Positions 54,911-64,000 of a stretch of DNA of 64,000 nt are shown piece by piece (the first letter of the stretch is position 1; each line of letters starts with the position of its first letter). The stretch is from Trachythela sp. YZ-2020. Lineage: Eukaryota > Cnidaria > Anthozoa > Malacalcyonacea > Clavulariidae. Both the position numbers and the translations under genes were made by a program. The stretch is taken from contig JADLSH010000158.1 of the NCBI GenBank assembly GCA_016169945.1, positions 159,001 to 223,000 of the forward strand, written 5' to 3'. A model generated the notes under the pieces. That model was not told the DNA's origin and ran no database searches. It saw only the letters and a program-made list of their open reading frames with translations.

Positions 54911-55098
54911 ATAAAAACACCCAGATATAAAATTTTAATTATACTTAAATTTTGCATAAATCACTAAATTGGCAAAATTATACTTAAATTATGCATGCTA
55001 TTGTTTTTTCCAGAAGTCGAAGTCTTGCAAGCTCTCATAATCTTTTCCAAATAAAACTGATCCTTGTGAACGCCTGCATAATTTCTCGCAAGACTTCC

Positions 55099-55596
55099 TT
55101 ATATATATTTACAGATCAGCTTTTTAATTGAATTGACAACAGTCGGACAGTGTTCTTCAAGAATACTTGCCAGTGCAGTAGCATATCTAGTGTTAGGCGC
55201 TCGTGTTATGAGTTGTTGTTGCCTTTCGGTGAAAAGAGATTGAGCCGCTTCCAGCGTATTATTAAACGAACACCCAGCTTCTGAAGATTGTTTAGTCAAA
55301 ATATTAACAGCTTGCCTATTTCCACTTTGACTATGTGTGTTTGAGGATGCTTCAGTTGCGACGGTCACGTCAGCCTCGGTTGTTGTTGTTGTAAACAATT
55401 GTTTTGCCGAACTTAATTGTGACTGTTTTATTTTATGAGTGCGCTTCGAAGGCTGTTGTGTCGGCGACTGTAACATGCATATTTTAACAGAGAATTCATC
55501 AGGAGGTTTTTCCTGCAAAGATTGAGCTTTAACAATGAAATCTTCCATCTTATTCATGAACCAGAGGAGGTTGGACAGCAGGCCGCAAAGCATCAT
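55099..55596 (-). CDS. Hypothetical protein, possible part of a zinc-finger-like gene
   Basis: A single open frame of 165 codons starts M-M-L-C-G-L-L. The start region has F-M-N-K-M-E-D-F, resembling the end of ZAD-like zinc-finger domains; then a polar Ser/Thr/Gln-rich middle (a T-T-T-T-T run) and a C-terminal helix-like stretch, R-Y-A-T-A-L-A-S-I-L-E-E-H. The ZAD-like fragment at 57316-57587 lies upstream on the same strand, so the two may be exons of one gene or pieces of a family. No catalytic motif is visible. The frame is intact, but expression is unproven. Moderate to low confidence that it is a real gene. Confidence 0.4.
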   Translation of the reverse strand: MMLCGLLSNLLWFMNKMEDFIVKAQSLQEKPPDEFSVKICMLQSPTQQPSKRTHKIKQSQLSSAKQLFTTTTTEADVTVATEASSNTHSQSGNRQAVNILTKQSSEAGCSFNNTLEAAQSLFTERQQQLITRAPNTRYATALASILEEHCPTVVNSIKKLICKYI

Positions 55597-57315
55597 GAGT
55601 AATGAGCGTATGTTTCCACGTGCGGCCTCATTTATGCGTTGACTGCCGTGAAGTCAACATCTCTGACCATAGCAAATTCTGCGAAAATGGACGCTATTGA
55701 TCCAGAGACTCAATGCCATCATTATGGATGTGTTTAGTGTTTGTGTATCGATGTATAACAAGGCTCTTTGAGTCCGTTTAATGGATTTATTTGTGCAGAA
55801 ATCTCAAAGGCTGCGTGTGATCAACTGGTCTTGTGATCAATATAAATGTTGTGTTGAAAATTCTATATGTATTGTGGACACTTTGTTCAGTGTTGCACGT
55901 ATTGCATTTTATATACTTAAGTAAATGATTTAATAAGCTGACCCATTGTCACTGCCTGGATCGTCTGTATTTGTAATGTAATGTACATAGTGCAACTAGT
56001 GAGGAGTGTAGTACAGACAGTTAACTAAATATTTATTGGCCAGATTGATCTTTTGCAATAGAAATTACTGGTGAAATGTAGACAAAACAAACTTTACAGT
56101 AATATACAGTTCCATTTTTATTGAAAATGCATAGCACATGCATTAATGAGACAACGCGTTGAAGCTAGTATGTTAAGCAAGATATCAGATAAGTTTCTGT
56201 TTCAAAAGCGGTGATTCCTTCCGTCCAGGCCTCAAGGAACGCATTGTTTAGTTTTACTTATTGACAGATAGTTCAAAGATCATATTCATCATTGGGCATG
56301 CTTTCACGTGGGCAGCCCTTGATATTTCATGGTAACGCTTCCTACTAACAAATTGACCAATCATAACGCGCAATATAATACAAGTTAATTAGCGCATAAC
56401 TTGCAGGATGTTAACAAAATCATATCATTTGTACATATATAAAGAAATATTAAAGAAAGCAAATATCCACCAAGAAGGCTAATTAACAATACAATGATAG
56501 AATTCAAACCAAAATACAAATCTGCAAAGAAATAACAAATTTTCCACTAAAACTCAGCACTTATTTAAACAGTAAAGTCCACTTCTTCAGAAAAATACGA
56601 GCAATCACTGCGTCAATTGTGGAAATTCGAGATGTTCAACTTCAAAGATTGTTGACAGAAATGGCATCGGATTAATACAATATGACGACGTACAGCCTAC
56701 ATAAAAGATCAAAATAACGTTTACCATACAAAATACTGCTCACATAGGTAGATCAATAGTTATTGAAATAGCATGGATGCATTCCAGGAAAAAAATTGAA
56801 TAACAATCACAAAATATTCGATATTTAATTTGCGAGTCGAGTGGGCCGTCAGACAACAAAATTGCAGACAGAGCCAGACATTAGCCCAGATAAAATCTCT
56901 AAACAACACGCAAATAACTCCTAAATCTACTAAAATTCATTTAAAAGTACTTTAACGCTTACTCTAAAGAATAACGTTCTTTATATTAAAGAACTTTCAA
57001 GATTCATTGGAAAAAACAAGCTTTGGTGGCGCAATGTCGTCAGGCGCAATAAGGTGCCATTTTGGCAAAAGTTGAAATGAGTATGGTCACTTCAATGTCG
57101 AACATCTCGAAAACTGCTGCTCAAAATAAGTTTAAAAATGACACTTACCTCAAAGGTTTTCGCAGATATCGCAAGTCCTTATATAATATGAAAGCCACGC
57201 TTGCTTTTTTATAGATTTTTAAATATATTAATATGTATTTTTCAAGTGTTTCTGCGTGCAATGCAAATTACACGACCAAGAATTTTGACAAACACGATGG
57301 AAAAATAGCGCGATT
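55597..57315. other. Between two zinc-finger-like fragments
   Basis: AT-rich, no supported gene. If the fragments on either side belong to one minus-strand gene, this would be an intron of about 1.7 kb. That is unproven. Confidence 0.4.
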
Positions 57316-57587
57316 TCATTGGTCGAGAAATTCACGTGACAGCTGTCCAACCTCCAATGTTGATGAACGCGACGCACTGCCTAGCACTTTCGAGTTGCCA
57401 TCGTCTTCAGAAACTTCTACACCGCACAGTTTCTTTATCTTCACACAAAGATTTTTTGATGTACCAGCTTTGCTATACATATGCGTACCATATGACCCGT
57501 GTCTTGACAACCACCACAGAGTCTACAAACTGGGTTTCTAGTTGTAATTTTAGTCGGTGTGACCTTTGTCACCCCTTTGTCCGCCAT
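57316..57587 (-). pseudogene. ZAD-like zinc-finger domain, frameshifted
   Basis: From ATG at 57587 the minus strand reads M-A-D-K-G-V-T-K-V, then C-R-L-C-G-G-C, which supplies the first Cys pair. A shift near 57490 leads to S-K-A-G-T-S-K-N-L-C-x-K-I-K-K-L-C-G-V-x-V. A second shift near 57380 would restore R-Q-C-V-A-F, the second Cys pair. This C-x2-C ... C-x2-C layout with a helix before the second pair resembles ZAD domains, protein-interaction modules in zinc-finger proteins. Two frameshifts indicate a pseudogene. Confidence 0.4.
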
Positions 57588-57669
57588 CACGAATATGCAT
57601 ATTAAATAAAATTCAAATTTGGATAAATTAATCTCAAAGTTGCATAAATTTTCAAATTCACATTCCAAT

Positions 57670-57840
57670 CATAAGACAGAATTCACCGGCCGACCCCAGG
57701 GCCTTTCCCCCTCCCACCCTCGAAAGGCCCTGGGATCGAGGTTGTTATTCTTTAATTTCCCGCTTCATAGTCCGATATGCTTGAAGAACGCAACTAACAG
57801 CTGTGTTGTGAGTGCACTTCAGTTAACTATGTTATTTACA
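57670..57840 (-). repeat. Inverted repeat IR1, right copy
   Basis: The reverse complement of 54790-54910: CCGGCCGACCCCAGGGCC, a C-rich inner part, then CGAAAGGCCCTGGGATCGAGG. It continues into a stretch similar to 58490-58590. With the left copy it encloses the zinc-finger-like fragments. Confidence 0.75.
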
Positions 57841-57850
57841 TTGGATCATA

Positions 57851-57965
57851 ATAAAATCGTTAAAATGCCTATAGTTGGTAGAAAATATGCATTTATTGAC
57901 AAAAAAAGTATAGAAATCTTTTATTTTATTACGGTCGAAGCGAGAACAAGAACTGACACCAGTTC
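57851..57965 (-). pseudogene. Third GPCR-related fragment
   Basis: Matches 44026-44140 in order (AATAAAA.CGTTAAA.TGCCTAT, TTATTGACAAAAA, CGAAGCGAGAACAAGAACTG). It corresponds to the TM5-side part of the GPCR pseudogene. The rest of the receptor is deleted before the segmental duplication resumes at 58022. Confidence 0.75.
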
Positions 57966-58021
57966 TTGCCCCCCAAAAAATCGGAGGCCACACAATTTCG
58001 AGTTGTGACGTCACTTGCACA

Positions 58022-58440
58022 AGCCGAATAATAATCCAACAAGCCAATTTTTCGCCAATTAACGTCATGACACAGACTTTGAAATTCTTTAAATATCTTA
58101 TGTTAGATGTTCATATATTTCAAAGAGCTTAGCTTAGCTGAAATTTTATAGAGAATATACCAAACAGAAATTAGAGTATTAAAAAGCAGGGTATACTGAA
58201 CGTCAGTGGCTTAAATTTTGACTTTTGATCGCTGTTTAATGCAGCTGTTACCTAAAGCAAATAATTTCCGAGTATAAACCGATTCCTTTGGCAAGAACGT
58301 ATTTCTTACGTGTATATTTGACTAACTCATAGCCAGCGAAAAATGGCTGCAATTTATGGTGGGGGCGCTAAGAGGAAAATCGCCCTCAAACCCAAGATCA
58401 TAGAATCCATTATTTTTCATTCGATATACATAGTAAACTC
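58022..58440. repeat. Segmental duplication, copy 2
   Basis: Matches 44738-45185 with small indels, for example the loss of about 30 bp near 58335. Together with 57851-57965 it shows that the GPCR pseudogene and its flank were duplicated as a block, with an internal deletion in this copy. Confidence 0.85.
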
Positions 58441-58477
58441 CTTCATTTGCATGTATGCATGGTGTCACTCAACTTTC

Positions 58478-58590
58478 CGAGGGATTTGAACCCTTATTCC
58501 TTAACCTACCGCCTCATAATCCGGATCCTTAAGCAACGCAGTTAACAGTTGTGTTACGAGTGCACTTCAGTTTAACAATGCTATTAATAA
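58478..58590 (-). repeat. Possible tRNA-derived SINE
   Basis: On the minus strand a GGTTCAAATCCC B-box lies near its 3' end, followed by TCGGAA. The A-box is unclear. The part GCAACGCAGTTAACAGTTGTGT is shared with 57790-57835. Confidence 0.3.
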
Positions 58591-61500
58591 CAAATAATTT
58601 TAATTAACAATAAATCATTTTCTTGTATGCTGCCCGTCTTGAACTGTAAGTACATTTTAGTAACCTTTACTTACTGTTATACGAATTCCATTGTGTATAA
58701 CTTGTCTATTAAGTGCACCACGTCACCTTTGAATGCAATTTTTAACTCGAATTTCAAATATGGCATACCCCCCATTTTCACTCGAACTAGGCGGTTTTGG
58801 GCCCTTTTTAGGTCAAAATTTCCGACAAATGGCCAATTTTCCGTAAAGGTGGGGCAGTTTCCCCCCCCCCACCTTACCGAAATTTCCGACATGCACTGAT
58901 ATTAATTGTGTATATATGAATGCTAACCTAAAGCTTTTGCGAATTTTATAACAAGAACATTTTTTGCCAGGTGTGTACATGGTTCTGCACTTTTGCGTGA
59001 CTAACGACTGTTATTTAACTATAGAAAATATGCTGTGCATGGATATTTGCCCGACACGGAATCCGAATATTATGTAACCGCTTTTTGTCCGAAAAAATAT
59101 TATACATATTTGTATAGACAACATTCATGCACGCTGTTTTCAACAACAAAATAACATACTTTACCCGCACACAATCCTAACCTGCCCGCATCATAACTTT
59201 CGATCAGGCATTTTAGATCTGTGTGCGAGCGCTTACAAGATGCGCGGACGCCGGCACAATTGGCTACCGAAGGAATGCTTGAAAATTAACAAAATTTATG
59301 TAGTATCATTTTAACCTGTTCAAAGAACGAGGAAAACACTTGTGTCGGACGAATAGCGTTCACACGTTGAGATCCGGTATTGGACGAATATAACTATGAC
59401 TGAGTAGAAAATGTTGCTCATAAATGTTGCTTGTAGTCGTGTTTGAACTTATTCTAAACACTTATCATTTAATGCTAATTATTTAACATCTTAACACTGG
59501 CCTTATCATTTGAGAATTTTAAAACAGACCCCAGATTATATTTCTGCAAGAATGGCTCAGTATTGTCACAGTACATATTAAGGATGTCAATAGTATTGAA
59601 AATATATTCTATCATAAAGCTGTACCGTATTGAGTATTTAACACCCCCCTCACTTGTTACATCATGCTCTTGCGACAAATAATAAATATTAAAATTAAAC
59701 ATAACATTAAACTAGCATCTCATCATCCTCCTTTTCATTTCTCTGGACGCGGACGCCAGACTATGGCAATAGCTCTAATGCAATAAAGTGCAGATGAGCT
59801 AAAAATGGTGGTCCTTGCATGCCCCTGGCTTTGGTTTGGCAAAGAGATGGCCTTTGCTAGTTTCAAGGACTTAAATAAGGGGAAAGGTATTCGGTATTGA
59901 CTCAGAGTTTTAAGCAAAGTGATCGCACGTACATTCTATGATAAAATCGAGATATCAGTTACATTCAAAAAATGAATAATACCAGCTTGAACAAGGACAA
60001 AGGATATCAATTAACGATCAGTTTATGAGTTTTTTATTCAGTCAGATTAAGATCAGTTGTTTCTTATTATGCATCTTTATGCTGATGCTTTGTCTGTTTT
60101 GTGCGTATTAAAATTATGTTGCCCCCATGCAACCGTTATAGTCAAAGTCTGAGCCGGTGTCTTGTTATCAATAAAATCGTGATATTTTTCAAACGGCTGC
60201 ATGTATTGAAATATATTTTTATCCGTTCGTCATTATCGCAGGGAAAATTGAATCAACCAATCCAAAAGCTTTTAACTTGTTTGGTATCATCCGTATAGAC
60301 CCAAGGGCGCCGGAAGCTATCTGAAGTGGCGGGGGCAGCCAAACTTAAAATGGCATCTGTTTCTGACATTCTTTTTTTGTGAGCGTCAATATTCGCTAAA
60401 ATTTTGATACTGCACTACTAGTGATCTTTTGTAGGTTATAAGTAATATCATTAGGCTGAATAACACATTTTTACAACTAATTGGAACACCGTGCCGTCGG
60501 AAGCAAATCGTTACTTTTGGGAGGTGGGGGTGGGGGGGTGAACCTAAGGGGGTCTGCGCTCCATAGAAAAAAATTGAATTTTCAAAGCCTCTGAACTATA
60601 TTTTCCGTGTTTCCTGAGAGGAAGTTTTATCAAAGTTATTAATTAAGTTTTTACACCGAGAAATTCAAGATTTTGTATAAGTTTTGAAATATTTCGCTCC
60701 ATATACGATTACTACGATCAGTGAATTGGTTTTGTTCCTATTGATATTTACAAAATGTCTATGTAACGACATACTATTACAGATAAGTGGATTGTAGTTG
60801 GCTCTGCAAGAAATAAATATAGTATGAAATAAAGTGCAAAGGTGGTGAGGAATTTTCTCAGGCCCTGGAACATATTTTTCTTGTCCCATCGCGTAGGAGA
60901 TTAGATATGTATTTAGAAAACATTTAGTATTTACAAGATCTTGAATCTTATTACGGCTTTCATAAAAAAATAAGTAGAGTTTGTAAAGACACGGAGGGAA
61001 AAACGAAATTTGGACAACAAATTTAGCAACCATACATTTTTGACGCAACGCAAGTAAACCCAGTAAAGATATTGAAATAACAAAATCTTCAATATCAAGT
61101 GCGTCGCAAATATGTGAAAATTTTGCAAGATGTTAGTTACGGACTTACAGTATAGTTAATTTCAGTCAACTTTCATCCCGCAAAGAGAGACAGTTAAACT
61201 TTATAAGAACACACAGTCACACAATATACATAGTAGCTGGGATCATATAATCATGCACTTTGAGTATTACTTTGAGTAAAACAAAATAACTTACGTGCGT
61301 GTCTTGCAAAAAGTGCAACCAGTTACCCCCGTGCTGCTCCCGTATGTAAGGGCAACTGCACGAAAATACACGAGGGTGATGCCAGTGTTTGCTATGAGGG
61401 TATAAACTTATTCTTTTGCGAGAGCATGATATAGAACTGGAAGTTTAAAAAACCTTAAGCCTTTGAACATTAAATGTTCTTTTCCTTCCTTTCGCTTATT

Positions 61501-62475
61501 GCCTAAACCGTTCTTGTCCATAGCTCCATATTCAAAATTTCATATCCGAATCTGAGACTGCGAATCTGGAAATGGAGCTAACTTTTCAATATTGAAGACT
61601 GTAAACTGACTAAATCTTTTTGCATAAAACATAATGAACTTAATACTCTTTTACAATTTTCGCAGAAGAAACAAAATTTGCTACGTATGTAGAAAGCACG
61701 TATATACTTAAGTATTTAGCCAAGGAGTAATAAGGTACTCAGATTAGTTCTACAATGGTGCTGGCATGCGTTTCCAAAACATTTACTTCACCCACGTAGC
61801 TACGATTATTCTGGAGAATGAGCAAATCATTCCTAAAAATTGTACTATACAGTTGGACTTTTTGAGTTTTTTTATACTTTTTCGGACTTTTTATAAGAAA
61901 AAAAAATCATTTTCTTGTTGTTTTCAGTGTTCTGGTGAAGCTATACAGTAAAACGCAATTATAATTCATCCGCTTTTTCTCCAATAATTGTCTAAAAAAT
62001 AGAAGAAATACTCGTACTTAAGAATTCATGCTTTACTACAGGATAAATTAAATTACGTCAAGCAGATCACATATTTATGAGACAGAATGTCGATTCCGTC
62101 ATATTCTTTCAAGTGTTGGGGATTGTCGTTCAAATCAGTCGTATATTTTAGATTTCAAGAGCATTTTTCATTAATTTTAAGAATGTCAAGTATATTTACT
62201 AGGATTTTTGGGATTTTTGCAGACTTTGGACTTTTTGGACTTTTACGAACTTTTCGTTTAACTGTACGAGACTTTTGGAGTGATTTTTCCCTCGACTCTG
62301 GAAGTGTTTGCTTGGATATACTTACGTTTGTCCTGCTGCTTTGTGAAGAGTTAACCATAGTGATTTTACATAAAGCAAGACGTCTACTTACCTGTTCACA
62401 CTGGCCTGTAATTTTGGAGTTTTTGGCAACTTGTCTAATTGGTTTTAAAACTATCGTTCAGATCGCCTTAAAAAG
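58591..62475. other. Intergenic, no supported gene
   Basis: AT-rich with poly-C/poly-G runs (58861, 60525). A local hairpin, AAGGTGGGGCAG facing CCCCCCCACCTT, lies near 58845-58875. Long frames (60665-61048 minus, 62087-62506 plus) have no recognisable motif; the second is biased by repeated GGACTTTT/CTTTTTGG phrases. Confidence 0.45.
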
Positions 62476-62580
62476 GTTAGCGTTCTGGGCAAGACATCGC
62501 GACTAATACCAGGTGTTCCTCAGGGTTCAATTCTTGCTCCTCTATTGCTTCTTGTATACGTGTACTGTTAACAATGATAT
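62476..62580 (+). pseudogene. LINE RT fragment (motif B)
   Basis: One frame reads S-R-L-I-P-G-V-P-Q-G-S-I-L-A-P-L-L, the RT motif B of LINEs. It stops soon after. No other LINE part was found on either side. Confidence 0.75.
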
Positions 62581-63166
62581 ATTTAGAGTTCTAATGCATG
62601 CTTTGACGCCTTGTTAAGATAATGACCAGGTAAAAAAGATAAGCCATAATTGTTAATCATGCAATATTGCAGCAAGATTGTATCAAAACCTAGCAAGATC
62701 GGATCAAAACGTTTGTCGTATGTCAAATCGTAATGGATAAGATAAACAGTATCCCACCGATAACGACTTAAGGCGAAAGGCGGATACGGAAAGCAGAGAA
62801 AATAAAAGACGATATTGCACAATCATTTACGATATAACTCGTGAACTATTTGTCGTACCAAATCACCAGTGAATAACTAATGAGTCACACCAATATGGCG
62901 CTTGAAATCACATTCAACTCGTCTTTGAAAGTTAAGACGTTCTAAAACTCATTAGAACAAGTGTAGGAAGTTTTATCTTTCAAACTTCATGGGAAAAGCC
63001 ATATGCTTGATAGGAAAGTAATTTAAACATCACATCATTCGATTTGTAAAAACTTCGGAAGATCTGAAAATTTCTTCTCATAACTGTTCTGGCCTCAAAA
63101 TTTCTTCCTTAATGCAGAAGGATGCTTTATCCCGAACTATAGTTTTAAGATCATTGTGAAAAAGTA
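62581..63166. other. Intergenic, no supported gene
   Basis: Nothing recognised. CAATATGGCGC near 62891 opens only a 16-codon frame. Confidence 0.4.
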
Positions 63167-63174
63167 CAAAACAG

Positions 63175-63327
63175 CAGTGGCGTAGCCAGCTCACCGATTT
63201 GGTCCCGCTATGCAAATTTCAAATCATTTTCATTATTCATTTCTTTAGAAATTGATTGTTTTCACCGTCAATGAACACGAACAAATTTGCATAGCGGGAC
63301 TAAATCGGCGGGCTGGCTATGCTACTG
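63175..63327. mobile_element. Short hAT MITE with 8-bp duplication
   Basis: Ends CAGTGGCGTAGCCAGC and GCTGGCTATGCTACTG are inverted, with CAAAACAG on both sides (63167-63174, 63328-63335). Inner arms (GTCCCGCTATGCAAAT) extend the palindrome. 153 bp; hAT-type. Confidence 0.94.
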
Positions 63328-63499
63328 CAAAACAGAACGCTAAAGCGAATGTAATCATCTTAAAAATTTCAAGATATGTTTCGCAAACAAGCGATGATGG
63401 CTTTATTTTGAAATTATTACAAATTCATCGCAACGTTATCGTCACACCATTGTTATAAATCCATCGTCTTACCTGACAAAAGAATCCGTGAAAAATTCA

Positions 63500-63740
63500 A
63501 AATACCGTATTTACTCGTTTAAGTGCAGCCTCCGAATAAGCGCCGCACATTATTCACAACAACGCGGCGCCCAATCGAAGCACTGTAGTACAAATCGATC
63601 TGTAAGACATATCGTAACGTATCGTAACGTTTCGTAGCGTTTTCGTTTGTGTCGAAGTCATTAGTTCTACCCGAGTGTTCATGAAACAAAGAAAAACGCT
63701 ACGTTTCGATACGATACGGTTGAAGTGGAAAACAGCCTTT
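63500..63740. repeat. Two repeat fragments: TACCGTATTTACTCG end and a foldback
   Basis: TACCGTATTTACTCG followed by GCGCCGC at 63506-63548 looks like one end of a DNA element. At 63612-63740 GTATCGTAACG...GTAGCGTTTTCG faces AAAACGCTACG...CGATACGATACGG, a foldback ending in GTGGAAAACAGCC, similar to the end of the Harbinger-like MITE at 2240. The remaining sequence to 64000 has no supported gene. Confidence 0.6.
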
Positions 63741-64000
63741 AATTAGCTAGCCTCGGACATTTGTTATCCTGTGCTACATTGTTTTTAAGTTCAAAGTGAG
63801 TATATTTCAATGCACCGTCGCTAAACTCTGAACTTAGGAAAGGTTGTCTCTTCACATAGTAAAATAGGTATATATATCTGACACGTGACCACATAACTAA
63901 TTATATATTCATATTTTAAAATTTTAGTAAAGGAGTGCAAGATGAACATTTGCAATGCGAGCAAAGTGCATAAAACATTTTGATGTTTTTAGATTAGCAA

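Noticed and set aside
62087..62506. 139-codon frame as a gene
   Set aside because: Biased by repeated GGACTTTT phrases; its end overlaps a LINE RT fragment in another frame.

Overview
This window is animal nuclear DNA, AT-rich and dominated by decayed mobile elements. The mix suggests a cnidarian, most likely an anthozoan: Penelope-like elements with hammerhead ribozymes, CR1-type LINEs whose ORF1 carries an esterase, a P-type transposase, many foldback elements (hAT, mariner, Harbinger and Mutator-like), and a rhodopsin-like GPCR. The taxon is an inference from repeat style and cannot be proved from the window. No bacterial gene organisation, rRNA, CRISPR or operon was seen.

Layout. 1-4.35 kb: a 4-copy tandem array of ~283 bp units with one inverted copy, then a minus-strand Penelope-like element (PLE) carrying a reverse transcriptase, a GIY-YIG remnant and a hammerhead ribozyme, broken by three foldback elements; a second hammerhead-like motif lies on the plus strand. 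8.5-11.8 kb: an island unlike the rest, with a minus-strand packaging-ATPase-like gene (Walker A and B visible, two in-frame stops) facing a decayed lysine-rich plus-strand gene, and a perfect 6-bp hairpin between their 3' ends; it looks like a remnant of a Polinton/adintovirus-like element. 13.7-16.2 kb: an unassigned exon-like stretch and a LINE remnant holding an 8-bp-TSD hAT element and a tRNA-derived SINE. 16.1-25.4 kb: two CR1-like LINEs; the second contains a 921-bp in-frame tandem duplication of its RT and sits inside a repeat (family H) whose uninterrupted copy is at 43.0-43.9 kb. 26.5-30.4 kb: a TIR pair, LINE and P-transposase remnants, and three successive short-period arrays. 30.4-33.6 kb: a nearly intact LINE with one in-frame stop. 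33.6-43.0 kb: a large direct duplication (units A and B), each copy hit by the same ~1.52 kb transposon at a different position and in opposite orientation, so each unit preserves the other's empty site. 46.0-49.1 kb: a minus-strand CR1-like LINE. 44.0-44.7, 49.7-50.7 and 57.85-57.97 kb: one GPCR with two frameshifts and two more decayed relatives. 51.3-52.9 kb: an exon-like reading frame split by a nested transposon-in-transposon, followed by two long palindromes. 54.8-57.8 kb: an inverted repeat enclosing two fragments of a zinc-finger-like gene. 58-64 kb: mostly unassigned AT-rich DNA with short repeats.

No clearly intact host gene is present. The best-preserved reading frames are LINE ORFs, the ATPase-like pseudogene and the GPCR. 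The most useful leads are the ribozymes, the ATPase/hairpin island, the GPCR family, and the nested insertions whose empty sites can be read within the same window.
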